A stretch of 64,000 nucleotides of DNA from an uncultured Erythrobacter sp. Its GTDB lineage: Bacteria; Pseudomonadota; Alphaproteobacteria; Sphingomonadales; Sphingomonadaceae. Location: positions 620,001 through 684,000 of the forward strand of contig NZ_CANLMB010000001.1 in NCBI RefSeq assembly GCF_947492365.1, in the 5' to 3' direction. The notes under the pieces are model-generated. The model did no database searches. It was not told the DNA's origin and saw nothing but the letters and a program-made list of their open reading frames with translations. Shown here one piece after another: positions 1-9,508 of the stretch (position 1 is its first letter; each line of letters starts with the position of its first letter). The translations under genes were made by a program, and so were the position numbers.

Positions 1-2
1 CG

Positions 3-80
3 ATCACGCTGGAAACTGCGGGAAAAGGCAGAATTGCGACTGTGAAGGGCGCGGCGGATTGGCTAGGGCGGATGCCATGA
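3..80 (+). CDS. tsaE: C-terminal end of TsaE-like tRNA threonylcarbamoyladenosine protein (partial)
   Basis: An open frame enters from the left edge and ends at the TGA at 78-80. Only about 25 residues are visible (ITLETAGKGRIATV and on to LGRMP), so no catalytic motif can be checked. The call rests on the terminal sequence resembling sphingomonad TsaE ends and on the common order tsaE-amgK-murU in this group. TsaE is the ATPase partner of TsaB/TsaD in t6A modification of ANN-decoding tRNAs. Its stop overlaps the ATG of the next gene (ATGA at 77-80), which suggests translational coupling. Family assignment is inference from context. Confidence 0.55.
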   Translation: MTLETAGKGRIATVKGAADWLGRMP

Positions 81-1066
81 GTGACTTGCCCGAGGGCCTT
101 CAGAGCTTTGTAACTGGTGCCGGTTGGGGCGATGCGGCCATCGAACCGATTCCGGGTGACGCGTCTTTCCGCCGTTATTTCAGATTGCGCCGCGACAATG
201 GCGACACCGCGATGCTGATGCATGCGCCGCCGCCGGAGGAAGACCCGCAGCCCTTCCTTCACGTTGCGCATTGGCTGTCCGATAATGGCATGCGCGCGCC
301 CGCGATCTTTGCCGAGGACGCCGCGCAAGGCTGGGTGCTGACCGAAGATTTCGGCAATGACCGGATGCGCGAATGGGTCGATGCCGCGCCGCAAAGCGAA
401 ACCGCAGCATACGAAACCGCCATCGATGCACTGGTTGCATTGCACCAGAAACCCGCTGGGCCCTTCGCCCCCTACGACATGGCCACCTATCGCCGCGAGG
501 CCGCTTTGCTAACCGAGTGGTACGCGCCTGCGCAGTCGCTCGAGGTTGATGAGGCTGGCTATGCAGCGGCTTGGGAACAGGCGCTTGCCCCGATGATTGA
601 GCGGCAGGGGCCGGGCGTGACGGTGCTGCGCGATTATCATGCGGAGAACATCATGCTGCTCGGCGATCCTCTTGCTGGCGCGCCGCAGGGCCTTATTGAC
701 TTTCAGGACGCGCTGGTGGGCCACCGCGCCTATGATCTGGTTTCGCTGCTTCAGGATGCGCGGCGCGATGTCTCCGAAGAACTCGAAGCTGCAATGCTCG
801 CCCGCTATGCCCAGAAAGCGGGCAGTGACGACGAATTCCTTGCCGATTACGCGCGATTGGGAGCGCAGCGAAACGCCAAGATCGTCGGCATCTTCACGCG
901 GCTCTACATGCGCGATGGCAAGCCGCGTTACCTCTCCATGATCCCGCGCGTCTGGGCAGCGATGGAACGCGATTTGGCGCACCCCGCGCTCGCTCCGGTG
1001 GCGGAGTGGTTTGCGGCAAACATCCCCGACGAACTGCGCAAAAGCGGCGGAGGGACAATCGCATGA
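77..1066 (+). CDS. amgK: Anomeric N-acetylmuramate/N-acetylglucosamine kinase, aminoglycoside phosphotransferase fold
   Basis: The 329-residue protein has the APH kinase signatures: a catalytic-loop motif LRDYHAENIMLL near residue 185 and a metal-binding IDFQDAL motif about 30 residues later. In the family, AmgK phosphorylates MurNAc (and GlcNAc) at the anomeric carbon in peptidoglycan recycling, and MurU then makes UDP-MurNAc, bypassing de novo synthesis. The ATG at 77 overlaps the tsaE stop as ATGA, so it is preferred over an in-frame TTG at 59. The gene is followed directly by murU with another ATGA overlap, which strongly supports AmgK over a generic phosphotransferase. The protein is expected to be cytoplasmic. 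Confidence 0.85.
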   Translation: MSDLPEGLQSFVTGAGWGDAAIEPIPGDASFRRYFRLRRDNGDTAMLMHAPPPEEDPQPFLHVAHWLSDNGMRAPAIFAEDAAQGWVLTEDFGNDRMREWVDAAPQSETAAYETAIDALVALHQKPAGPFAPYDMATYRREAALLTEWYAPAQSLEVDEAGYAAAWEQALAPMIERQGPGVTVLRDYHAENIMLLGDPLAGAPQGLIDFQDALVGHRAYDLVSLLQDARRDVSEELEAAMLARYAQKAGSDDEFLADYARLGAQRNAKIVGIFTRLYMRDGKPRYLSMIPRVWAAMERDLAHPALAPVAEWFAANIPDELRKSGGGTIA

Positions 1067-1779
1067 GCAAGCTTGTTAGCGACACCGCGATGATCATGGC
1101 CGCAGGTATGGGCAAGCGGATGCGCCCGCTCACCGCCGCAACGCCTAAGCCACTGGTTCGCGTGGCGGGAAAACCGCTGGTCGATCATGCGCTGGACCGG
1201 CTTGCCGATGCAGGTGTCGAGCGCGCGGTGGTCAATGTCCATTACCTCGCCGACGCGCTTGAGGCGCATGTGCTCGAACGGCCAAACCCCAAGGTGATGA
1301 TCTCGGACGAGCGCGACGCTCTGCTCGAAACGGGCGGGGGGATGATCAAGGCGCAGGCGCACCTGCCCGATCCGTTCTTCTGTCTCAACGCCGACAATAT
1401 CTGGCTCGACGGGCCGCGAAATGCCTTTGCCGATCTCTCCGCACGGTGGAATCCGGATGAGATGGACGCGCTGCTGCTAGTGGTCGGCCATGCGCGCGCG
1501 GCGAATTTCTCGGGGCAGGGCGACTTTCACATGGATCAGCATGGCCGCTTGACGCGCCGCCACACAGGCCGCGTCGCGCCCTTTATCTATACCGGCATCC
1601 AGCTGGTGTCGCACCGGCTGCTGCGCGATGCGCCCGGGGGCAAATTCTCGACCAACATCCTGTGGAACCGCGCGATAGAGGAAGGGCGATTGTTCGGCCT
1701 CTCCTTCACCGGCCAATGGTTCGAGGTCGGCACGCCCGAGGCGATCCGCCCGACCGAAGATGCGCTCCAGCGTGGGTGA
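1063..1779 (+). CDS. murU: N-acetylmuramate-1-phosphate uridylyltransferase
   Basis: This is a 238-residue nucleotidyltransferase with the sugar-nucleotide signature AAGMGKRMRPLT near the N terminus and the TPKPLVRVAGKPL motif just after it. In the family it converts MurNAc-1-phosphate and UTP to UDP-MurNAc, completing the AmgK-MurU recycling route that feeds peptidoglycan precursor synthesis and gives intrinsic fosfomycin tolerance. The start at 1063 overlaps the amgK stop by four bases. An upstream in-frame start at 1006 would lie deep inside amgK and is rejected. The 3' end overlaps the start of addB by 20 bases, so the four genes from tsaE may be one transcript. Confidence 0.87.
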   Translation: MSKLVSDTAMIMAAGMGKRMRPLTAATPKPLVRVAGKPLVDHALDRLADAGVERAVVNVHYLADALEAHVLERPNPKVMISDERDALLETGGGMIKAQAHLPDPFFCLNADNIWLDGPRNAFADLSARWNPDEMDALLLVVGHARAANFSGQGDFHMDQHGRLTRRHTGRVAPFIYTGIQLVSHRLLRDAPGGKFSTNILWNRAIEEGRLFGLSFTGQWFEVGTPEAIRPTEDALQRG

Positions 1780-4700
1780 TAAGAGCGCGCCTGAAATCTA
1801 CTCGATAGCCGCTCACCGCGGTTTCGCAGATGCGCTGGTCGCGGGGGTTGTGCCGCGATATTCGGAAGCGAAGTTCGGCCTTGCGCGGCTCACACTGCTG
1901 GTGCCCAGCTCTCGCGCCGCGCGCACGCTTTCCGAAGCCTTCATTCGCTATCAGGGTGAGACGGGCGCGGCGGGCATGCTGATGCCGCGTATGGTCACAA
2001 TCGGTGATCTTGACCTCGACGAAACGCTGGGCGCTTTGTTCGATCCGCTGGGCGCGAACGACATTCCGCCTGCGATTGAGCCGACCCAGCGGTGGCTCGA
2101 ACTGGCAGAACTGGTGCGTGAAGAGCGCGAGGAGCTGGGCGATGCGCCTCTGCCTGGTGCCGCGCGCCTGCGTTTGGCGCGCGAGCTAGCGCGCACGATG
2201 GACCGCTTGTTGGTCGAGGAGAAGGCTCCCGAAGAGCTGATTGGTCCCGCCGTGCTCGACATGCTGGGCGATCTGTCGGGCCACTGGCAAAACTCGCTGA
2301 GGCTGTTTGCGCGGGTGCAACAGCGGTGGCGGACGCGGCTAGACGAGCTGGGCAGGGTCGATGCGGCGACGCGGCGCAACATGCTGTTTGAGCGCGCGGC
2401 GAAGAAATGGCGCGCGCAGGCCCCTGATACGCCGATCATCGCCGCTGGTGTGACCAGTGCTTCGCCTGCGCTGGCGCGGATGCTGCGGGTGGTGGCTGAC
2501 CTGCCCAATGGCGCGGTTATCCTGCCCGATCTCGACCTTTCGCTCTCGCAAGAGGCGTGGGACGAGCTGGGCCGCGCGGGCGCTACGCCGGAGCCGGGCG
2601 GCGAGGTCTTCGGGGCCAAAGACGCCGTGACGCACCCGCAATATCATCTCAAGTTGCTGCTCCAGCGCATGGGCATCGCGCGCGAGGAAGTCCGGCAATG
2701 GCACCGCAAGGGTATGACGGCGGCAGAGCCAGCGCGCAGCCACGCGATCAGCTCGCTGTTCCTGCCTCCGCAGGCGAGTAAATCGTGGATCGATCTCGAC
2801 AAGAGCAAGCGCCGCCTTGCAGACGTCCGCCTGATGACCAGTGCGACTTCGGAAGAAGAAGCGCAGGCGATTGCTCTGCTGGTGCGCGAGGCGCTGGACG
2901 AGCCGGAAAGGCGCGTCGCGGTCATCACCGCCGATCGCAGCCTTGCGCGGCGGGTGGCGCAGCATCTGGGCCGGTGGAACATTGATGCCGACGATTCCGC
3001 CGGGCGTCCCTTGTCGCTAACGCCTGCGGGCCGCCTGTTCGGATTGCTGGCAGAAATCGTCTCGCACGGACTTGCGCCTGCCGGACTGATCGGCACGCTG
3101 GCGCACCCGCTGATCAAACGCGGGGATGAGGAAGCGCGGCGGATCTGGCTGCGGTCACTGCGCGCCTTCGACCGAAAACTGCGCGGGCCAACGCCTGCGC
3201 CCGGGCCGGAACCTCTGCGTGACATCGCCAAGGATGCCGGCCAAAGCGAATGGTGGGGGGAAGCCGAGGCTGTGCTCTCGCCGCTTCTGCACATTGCAGA
3301 GGGCACTCCGCTCGCCGACGTGATTGACGCGATTGCGACTTCTGCCGAAGCGCTGGCAGGCGATGCGGTCTGGGCGCGTGAGGACGGGCGCGCGCTCTCG
3401 GCGATGGTCGAGGATTTGCGCCTCCATGCGCGTCTGCTTGGCACTGCGATTACCGCCCAAGACGTCGCGCCTGTTCTGCGCGATGCGATGGAGGAGGTCA
3501 CGGTGCGCCCGCCCTATGGCGGCCATCCGAGGATTGCGATTTACGGCCTGCTCGAATCGCGGATGGCGCGCGCCGATCTGGTGATTTGCGGCGGGCTCAA
3601 CGAAGGCAGTTGGCCGCAGACACCCGGAGCCGACGCACTGCTGGCGCCGGGCATTTTGCGCGCTTTGGGTGTGCCGGGATCGGAGTTCCGTATCGGCCTA
3701 GCCGCGCATGATCTGGCCGGCGCGATGGGCGCTCCCGAAGTGGTGCTGAGCCGGGCGCAGCGCGACACGGACGGGCCGACACTGCCCTCGCGCTTCCTCC
3801 TTCGGGTCGAAGCGCTGCTTGGCGAATTGGCCGACGACCACCGCGAAACGCGCATCCCCGCCATGCTCCCCGCGCTCGACCGCGCGCCCGAGCTGGCGGA
3901 GCAATATCCGCGCCCTGAGCCGGCACCTAATGCTGCACAGCGCAGGATCGATATCAGCGCCACCGCGCTCGATCGGTTGTTGGGCGATCCTTACCAGTTC
4001 TATGCGCAGAAGATCCTAGGCCTTCAGACGCTCGATCCTCTCGCCGCTGACCCGTTTGGCGACCCGGCATTGCGCGGCACGCTGGCGCATGAAATTCTTG
4101 AAGAATGGCACAAGGCGCGCTGCAATGACCCTTCGCTCCCAATCCGGCCTTTCGCAGAACAGAAGTTCAAGGATGCGAGGGTTCACGCCCTATTTCGCGG
4201 CCTTTGGCAACCGCGTATCCTCGCCGCGCTCGACCGGTTTGAAGCGCGGGTTGACGAAGCCAAGGAGAATGGCCGCGAAGTGCGCGTCGCCGAAGCGTGG
4301 GGCGAGATGGAATTTGATGGGGTTCGGGTCTTTGGCAAGGTCGACCGGATCGACCGCCTTGCCGATGGTAGCCTCGCTATCGTTGACTATAAGACCGGGG
4401 GACCACCCTCTGCGGCACAGGTTGAGGCGGGCTATGCGCTGCAAATGGGGCTGCTTGGCCTGATTGCGCGCGACGGCGGGTTTGCAGATGGCGATGTAAG
4501 TGGCGAAACGGCGCACTACGAATACTGGTCGCTGGCCAAGAAAGACGGTAAATTCGGCTATGTCGAAGAACCGGTGAAGATAGGCAGCAAACGTTCAGGA
4601 CTTACGCCCGAAGAATTCCTGCCCGCGCACGAAAAGCATCTGAAAACCGCGATCGCTAAATACATCCTCGGCGATGCGCCTTTCATCGCCAAGGAAAACC

Positions 4701-4795
4701 CCGATTACCCCGGCTATTCCGATTACGACCAGCTGATGCGGCTGGAGGAGTGGATCGTCCGGTTGAGCGATCCTGAGATGGAGAACGGCGCATGA
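1760..4795 (+). CDS. addB: Double-strand break repair protein AddB
   Basis: This 1011-residue protein matches AddB length in alphaproteobacteria. The C-terminal PD-(D/E)XK nuclease domain is visible around residues 740-920, with HEILEEWH, GKVDRIDRLADGSLAIVDYKTG and the following Q-containing helix. Together with AddA it forms the helicase-nuclease that resects DNA ends for RecA-dependent recombination, replacing RecBCD. The N-terminal half is the inactivated helicase-like region typical of the subunit. The start overlaps murU by 20 bases. An alternative GTG lies four codons downstream. The stop overlaps the addA ATG as ATGA, so the two subunits are probably co-translated. Confidence 0.93.
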   Translation: MRSSVGDKSAPEIYSIAAHRGFADALVAGVVPRYSEAKFGLARLTLLVPSSRAARTLSEAFIRYQGETGAAGMLMPRMVTIGDLDLDETLGALFDPLGANDIPPAIEPTQRWLELAELVREEREELGDAPLPGAARLRLARELARTMDRLLVEEKAPEELIGPAVLDMLGDLSGHWQNSLRLFARVQQRWRTRLDELGRVDAATRRNMLFERAAKKWRAQAPDTPIIAAGVTSASPALARMLRVVADLPNGAVILPDLDLSLSQEAWDELGRAGATPEPGGEVFGAKDAVTHPQYHLKLLLQRMGIAREEVRQWHRKGMTAAEPARSHAISSLFLPPQASKSWIDLDKSKRRLADVRLMTSATSEEEAQAIALLVREALDEPERRVAVITADRSLARRVAQHLGRWNIDADDSAGRPLSLTPAGRLFGLLAEIVSHGLAPAGLIGTLAHPLIKRGDEEARRIWLRSLRAFDRKLRGPTPAPGPEPLRDIAKDAGQSEWWGEAEAVLSPLLHIAEGTPLADVIDAIATSAEALAGDAVWAREDGRALSAMVEDLRLHARLLGTAITAQDVAPVLRDAMEEVTVRPPYGGHPRIAIYGLLESRMARADLVICGGLNEGSWPQTPGADALLAPGILRALGVPGSEFRIGLAAHDLAGAMGAPEVVLSRAQRDTDGPTLPSRFLLRVEALLGELADDHRETRIPAMLPALDRAPELAEQYPRPEPAPNAAQRRIDISATALDRLLGDPYQFYAQKILGLQTLDPLAADPFGDPALRGTLAHEILEEWHKARCNDPSLPIRPFAEQKFKDARVHALFRGLWQPRILAALDRFEARVDEAKENGREVRVAEAWGEMEFDGVRVFGKVDRIDRLADGSLAIVDYKTGGPPSAAQVEAGYALQMGLLGLIARDGGFADGDVSGETAHYEYWSLAKKDGKFGYVEEPVKIGSKRSGLTPEEFLPAHEKHLKTAIAKYILGDAPFIAKENPDYPGYSDYDQLMRLEEWIVRLSDPEMENGA

Positions 4796-7700
4796 GCGGC
4801 GCTGTCTTCCCGCTTCAGGACAACCAGCTCGCAGCGGCCGATCCGCGCGACAATGTGTGGCTGTCCGCCTCTGCTGGCACCGGCAAGACGCAGGTGCTGT
4901 CCGCGCGGGTTCTGCGGTTGCTGCTGACGCCGGGTGTCGGCCCTTCGCAAGTGCTGTGCCTGACCTTCACCAAAGCGGGCGCGGCGGAAATGGCCAATCG
5001 CATCAACGCGGTGCTGGCGCGCTGGGTGCGGCTTGATGCGGGGACATTGGCAAAGGAACTGAAGTTTCTCGGCGCGGATTTTGACCTTGAAACGCAGGCC
5101 CGCGCGCGCACCTTGTTTGCCAGCGTGCTCGATTGTCCGGGCGGGGGCCTCAGGATCGACACGATCCACGCTTTCTCGCAGTGGCTGCTCGCCAATTTCC
5201 CCGAAGAGGCCGACATCACCCCCGGAGCGCGGGCGATGGAGGACCGCGAGCGCGAGCTGTTGGCGCGCGATGTACTCTCGGACATGCTGGTCGAGGCGGA
5301 GACTTCGGGCGACAGCGCCTTCACCGATGCGGTGAGCGAATTTGCCAAGGCGAAAGAGCCCGATGCTCTGCGCGGTTGGTTGATGAGGTGCGCGGGCGCT
5401 GCGGATATGTGGGAAGGGCGCAGCGCGTGGGCGCCGCCGATGCGCGAGCGGGTGCTGCGCTTGCTCGACATGCCCGCTGATGCCGATGCGGATTGGGCGG
5501 TTGCGGGTCTGCACCCCGACCTGTTCCCCGACGATCAACTGCGCCAGATGCTGCCGTTGATGCAGAATTGGAGCGCCAAGACCGGCGCAGCGACCGCGGC
5601 GTTTATCGAAAGCTGGCTGCCGCTCGATGTGCCGCAGCGGGTCGAGGCGATGCAGGGCTTCTTCGACACCGTGCTGAAAAAGGATGGCGATCCGCGCCAG
5701 ATGGCCAATCCGACCAAAAGCGAGCCGCGTCTGCCCGAATGGCAGCAGTTGGTCGCCGACGCGGTCGCGATGGTTGGCGAGCGCCGCGCGCTGCTGGCGC
5801 TGGCCGATTTTCTCACAATGTCGCTCGAAATGGGCCGCGCCTTTGCGCTGCGGTGGAGCGAGGCCAAGGCGCGCGAGGGGCTGCTCGATTTCGACGATCT
5901 GATCCGCAAGGCCGCGTTTCTGCTCAAGAACACGCAGTCCGCCGATTGGATACGCTACAAACTCGACCGCAATTTTGACCACATCCTGATCGACGAGGCG
6001 CAGGACACCAATGCCAGCCAGTGGGACATCGTCTTCGCACTGATCGACGACTTTTTCAGCGGCGAGGGCGCGCGCGGGGATGCATTGCGCACGATTTTCA
6101 CCGTGGGCGATTACAAGCAGGCGATCTTTGGTTTTCAGGGCACCAGTCCGGAGAATTTCGAGCGCGCTAAGAGCCGCGTCAAACAGCGGACCGACGATGC
6201 CAAGGCCCATGCGCATGAGCTGCGCGAAAACAGGCGTCTGCCCGGCTGGGCTGATCTTGATCTGGGCCGGTCCTTCCGCACCGCGCTGCCCGTGCTTGAT
6301 TTCGTCAACCGCACGATTGATGCGCTGGGGCATGAGGCCTTTGGGCTTGCCCAATCGCCCGAGCCGCATGTGGGGGATGACCGCGCCGGTCTGGTGAGCC
6401 TGTGGAACCCCGTCTTGCCCGAGGCCGACCTCGATGAAGAGGACGAGGAGAACCGCGAATGGCTGCCCGCGCATGACACTCTGCTGGCCGACAAGATCGC
6501 TGATCAAGTGCGCCGCTGGGTGAGCGACGACGAGCCCTTCGTGCTGGAAAAGGGCAAACGCCGCCATGCACGCGAGGGCGACATCATGGTGCTGGTGCGC
6601 AAGCGCAAGGATCTGGCCTCGCAGATCGTCGCAATGCTCCATGCGAAGGGCGTTGCGGTTGCGGGGATTGACCGGCTGCGGCTCGGCGCGCCTCTGGCGG
6701 TGAAAGACCTGATGGCAGCGCTTCGCTTTGCCGCGCAGCCGCTTGACGACCTGAGCCTTGCCAATCTGCTCGCATCGCCGCTGATCGGGTGGTCGCAAGA
6801 CGATTTGCTCGAATATGTCCCGCGCGGTGACAAGCAGCGCCTGTGGGATCACCTTCGCAAACACGATGCGGCATTTGTGGCAGAGACGGTGGCAAAGCTA
6901 CGCGACCTGCTCGCGCGGGCGGATTTCGAGACTCCGCAGGCGATGCTTGCATGGCTGCTCACCGGCGACTGGCAGGCACGGGGCAAGCTTGTGGCGCGGC
7001 TGGGCAGCGAGGCCAATGATCCGATCGACGAGCTGGTCAACGCCGCCTTCGCCTATCAAAGCGCGCACACGCCCAGCCTTGCCGGTTTCATCGAGTGGTT
7101 CGATGCGGGCGAGGGCGAGCTGAAACGCGATGCGGATGAGGCGACGGGTCAGGTGCGGGTGATGACCGTCCACGGCTCGAAGGGCTTGCAAGCGCCCATC
7201 GTCATCCTCGCCGATGCCACCGGAGAACCGGGCAACGCGGGGGCGCTCGATCTGGAGGATGATCCGGTGGGCGCAGAGGCGGACAATGCGCGCAAAGTGC
7301 CGCTGCCGTCGCTGTCCAAGGACCAGCGCGTCGGGCGGGTCGAGAAGGCGGAAGAGAAAGCCTCCATCGCCGCGATGCAGGAACATTGGCGGCTGCTTTA
7401 TGTCGCCATGACCCGCGCGGAAGAGGCGCTGTTTATCGGCGGATCGCTTGGGCCCAGGCAGGCGAAGAAGGGCGAGCCGCATGAGGACAGCTGGTATGCG
7501 CGGCTGGAGCCGGTGTTCGACACCCCGCCGCTCGAGGACCCGATCTGGGGCGCGCGGCGCGAATGGGGTGTTCGCGCCGATGATTTGGTGCCGAGCGAGG
7601 ATGAGGGCGCGCCTGCGGAGGCGAGCGAACTTCCCGCCTGGGCGACCACGCCGATTGGCCTCGAACCGCGCCCGCCGCGTCCGCTTGCACCAAGCCGCGC

Positions 7701-8301
7701 TGGTGAGGAGCTGGGGGCTGACCCGCCGCTTGCTTCGACCGGCACTGGCGATGCGGCCCAGAATGCGGCGGCGCGCGGGGTCTTGATCCACCGCTTGCTC
7801 GAACAATTGCCCGATGTGGCGCTGGGCGAGCGGGAACAGGTAGCAAGCCGCTGGCTGGAGCGGCAGGCGGGCGACCTTGATCCCTCCGCGCGCTCGGAGA
7901 TGATCGACAGCGCGCTCGCCGTGCTGAGCGAGCCGGAATTCGCCGCGATCTTCTCGCCCGATGCGCTTGCCGAAGTTCCCTTGTCGGCGACGGTGGACGG
8001 GCTGGTGGTTGCCGGCACCGCAGACCGCCTGCTTGTAACAGACGATGCGGTCACGGTGGTCGATTTCAAGACCACACGCCGCCCGCCCGAAACGCTGGAC
8101 CAAGTGCCCGCTTCGACATTGCGCCAGATGGCCGCCTATGCCGCCGCGCTCGCCGCGATCTATCCCGGTAAGACTATCCGCGCCGCCATCCTCTACACCC
8201 ACGCGCCGCGCCTCATCGATATTCCACAGGTTACTCTCGCCGCGCACAAGGATCGTTTGGGGCAGGCGCAGGAATCCTATACGCCGCTACATATTGAGTG
8301 A
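4792..8301 (+). CDS. addA: Double-strand break repair helicase AddA
   Basis: This 1169-residue UvrD/Rep-type helicase-nuclease has Walker A SASAGTGKT at residues 25-33, the Walker B/motif II DEAQDTNASQW near residue 400, and motif VI LLYVAMTRAEEAL. The C-terminal PD-(D/E)XK nuclease domain carries VVDFKTTRRPP. In the AddAB complex it supplies 3'-5' helicase activity and one of the two nuclease sites. It follows addB with a four-base overlap, and its stop is 50 bases before trxA. Length, motif order and neighbour all agree, so the identification is firm. Confidence 0.95.
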   Translation: MSGAVFPLQDNQLAAADPRDNVWLSASAGTGKTQVLSARVLRLLLTPGVGPSQVLCLTFTKAGAAEMANRINAVLARWVRLDAGTLAKELKFLGADFDLETQARARTLFASVLDCPGGGLRIDTIHAFSQWLLANFPEEADITPGARAMEDRERELLARDVLSDMLVEAETSGDSAFTDAVSEFAKAKEPDALRGWLMRCAGAADMWEGRSAWAPPMRERVLRLLDMPADADADWAVAGLHPDLFPDDQLRQMLPLMQNWSAKTGAATAAFIESWLPLDVPQRVEAMQGFFDTVLKKDGDPRQMANPTKSEPRLPEWQQLVADAVAMVGERRALLALADFLTMSLEMGRAFALRWSEAKAREGLLDFDDLIRKAAFLLKNTQSADWIRYKLDRNFDHILIDEAQDTNASQWDIVFALIDDFFSGEGARGDALRTIFTVGDYKQAIFGFQGTSPENFERAKSRVKQRTDDAKAHAHELRENRRLPGWADLDLGRSFRTALPVLDFVNRTIDALGHEAFGLAQSPEPHVGDDRAGLVSLWNPVLPEADLDEEDEENREWLPAHDTLLADKIADQVRRWVSDDEPFVLEKGKRRHAREGDIMVLVRKRKDLASQIVAMLHAKGVAVAGIDRLRLGAPLAVKDLMAALRFAAQPLDDLSLANLLASPLIGWSQDDLLEYVPRGDKQRLWDHLRKHDAAFVAETVAKLRDLLARADFETPQAMLAWLLTGDWQARGKLVARLGSEANDPIDELVNAAFAYQSAHTPSLAGFIEWFDAGEGELKRDADEATGQVRVMTVHGSKGLQAPIVILADATGEPGNAGALDLEDDPVGAEADNARKVPLPSLSKDQRVGRVEKAEEKASIAAMQEHWRLLYVAMTRAEEALFIGGSLGPRQAKKGEPHEDSWYARLEPVFDTPPLEDPIWGARREWGVRADDLVPSEDEGAPAEASELPAWATTPIGLEPRPPRPLAPSRAGEELGADPPLASTGTGDAAQNAAARGVLIHRLLEQLPDVALGEREQVASRWLERQAGDLDPSARSEMIDSALAVLSEPEFAAIFSPDALAEVPLSATVDGLVVAGTADRLLVTDDAVTVVDFKTTRRPPETLDQVPASTLRQMAAYAAALAAIYPGKTIRAAILYTHAPRLIDIPQVTLAAHKDRLGQAQESYTPLHIE

Positions 8302-8351
8302 GACACAAAGCCGCCTAGATTGGGGGCAACGAAACTTCAGGAGAAGCCGAT

Positions 8352-8672
8352 ATGGCCACCGTCAATGTCACCGATGAAAGCTGGAAAACCGATGTGCTGG
8401 AAAGCGACAAGCCTGTGCTGGTCGATTTCTGGGCCGATTGGTGCGGCCCGTGCAAGATGATCGCCCCTGCGCTGGAAGAAATCAGCGAAGAGCTGGGTGA
8501 TGCTGTCACCATCGCCAAAATGGACATCATGGAAAACACCGGCGTGCCCGCCGATATGGGCGTGCAATCGATCCCGCTGATGGTGCTGTTCAAGAACGGC
8601 GAAGCGGTCGCGCGCAAGGTTGGCGCGGCCCCCAAAAGCCAGCTTAAAGAATGGCTTGAAGGCGAGATTTGA
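8352..8672 (+). CDS. trxA: Thioredoxin
   Basis: This 106-residue protein is the usual length of thioredoxin 1, with the redox motif WCGPCK at residues 30-35, the buried-Asp region VDFWAD before it, and the cis-Pro motif VQSIPLMV near residue 75. It is a general cytoplasmic disulfide reductase for ribonucleotide reductase, PAPS reductase and others. A good ribosome site (CAGGAG) sits about 8 bases before the ATG. It is transcribed away from addA in the same direction and ends at a strong hairpin shared with the convergent gene on the other strand. Confidence 0.97.
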   Translation: MATVNVTDESWKTDVLESDKPVLVDFWADWCGPCKMIAPALEEISEELGDAVTIAKMDIMENTGVPADMGVQSIPLMVLFKNGEAVARKVGAAPKSQLKEWLEGEI

Positions 8673-8676
8673 GTAG

Positions 8677-8713
8677 GTGGGGCGCTTGCGGCTTAGGCTT
8701 GCAGGCGCCCCAC
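8677..8713. terminator. Bidirectional hairpin between trxA and the convergent phosphatase gene
   Basis: A perfect 9-base-pair GC-rich inverted repeat, GTGGGGCGC at 8677-8685 and GCGCCCCAC at 8705-8713, sits five bases after the trxA stop. The distal arm encodes the last residues of the convergent minus-strand gene. It can fold on both transcripts. There is no long T tract on either side, so a classic intrinsic terminator is only likely, not proven. Confidence 0.6.
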
Positions 8714-9508
8714 AAATTCGTCCCACAGCTGCGGGCTTGATGCGCCGAGCAGGCCTTTGAAGTCGCCGCTCTCGCCGTGCTGGTCGACGCGGTATTCGCT
8801 GCCGTCGAGCCGCGCGGCTTTTCCGCCTGCTTCGTTGAGCCACAGCACCCCTGCGGCGTGATCCCAGGCGAGCGTGCGCTTGAAGCTTGAGATGTCGTTC
8901 TCGCCCAGCGCGAGCCGCGGATATTGCTCGGCGGCGCAGCGCGGAATGTCGACCAGCGTGTAGTGCGGCGCGAGTTTTTCATCGACCATTGCGCGCTGAT
9001 CTTCGGTCAGGAATTGCTTGGCAACGGCGGTGACTGGCTGTGCCTTTCCCGTGGTGCGCGCGGTGATTTTCTCGCCATTCACGAACGCGCCTTCGCCCGC
9101 TCTCGCATGGCAGAGCCGGTCGCTGTTCGGATCGTAGAGCCAGCCTGCAACCGCCTTTCCGGCATCGGCGAGCGCGATGATGATGCCGAACGGGTGCTTG
9201 CCTTCGGTGAAGTTGGCGGTGCCGTCGAGCGGGTCGATGATCCAGCATTGCTGTGACAGATTTTCGAGCACCGATGCGTCGGCGGCCACCGCTTCCTCGC
9301 CAACGACAGCCACGCCGGGTGCGAGCTTGGAGAGCGCTTCGGTAAGGAAGCTCTCGACCTCGCGGTCCACCACGGTGACCGGATCGTCCTCGCCCTTCAT
9401 CTCGATCTCGTCATCGGCCAGCGCGCGGAAACGCGGCAGGATCGAGCGCTGCGAAGCGAAGCGGAAAAGGTCGCGGATTTCGGCGTCCAAGGGCGATAGC
9501 TCGCTCAC
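8693..9508 (-). CDS. Inositol monophosphatase family protein (possibly histidinol-phosphatase or 3'(2'),5'-bisphosphate nucleotidase)
   Basis: This is a 271-residue lithium-sensitive phosphatase-fold protein. The metal-binding motifs are present in order: VVGEEA, WIIDPLDGTANFTEGKHPFG and AWDHAAGVLWLNEAGG. The substrate cannot be read from sequence; IMPase relatives hydrolyse inositol phosphate, histidinol phosphate or PAP. A GTG start at 9508 overlaps the argJ stop (GTGA at 9505-9508), giving an argJ-phosphatase operon on the minus strand. A longer frame to 9562 would overlap argJ by nearly 60 bases and is less likely. Link to arginine or histidine biosynthesis is inference from the neighbour only. 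Confidence 0.88.
   Translation of the reverse strand: MSELSPLDAEIRDLFRFASQRSILPRFRALADDEIEMKGEDDPVTVVDREVESFLTEALSKLAPGVAVVGEEAVAADASVLENLSQQCWIIDPLDGTANFTEGKHPFGIIIALADAGKAVAGWLYDPNSDRLCHARAGEGAFVNGEKITARTTGKAQPVTAVAKQFLTEDQRAMVDEKLAPHYTLVDIPRCAAEQYPRLALGENDISSFKRTLAWDHAAGVLWLNEAGGKAARLDGSEYRVDQHGESGDFKGLLGASSPQLWDEFVGRLQA

Noticed and set aside
4723..6864. 713-residue open frame antisense to addA
   Set aside because: It lies wholly opposite a well-supported helicase gene; high-GC third-position bias makes such shadow frames. Its product is low-complexity and matches nothing known to me.
6898..8247. 449-residue minus-strand frame over the addA C-terminal half
   Set aside because: The nuclease motif of AddA is read on the plus strand; the minus frame is a shadow.
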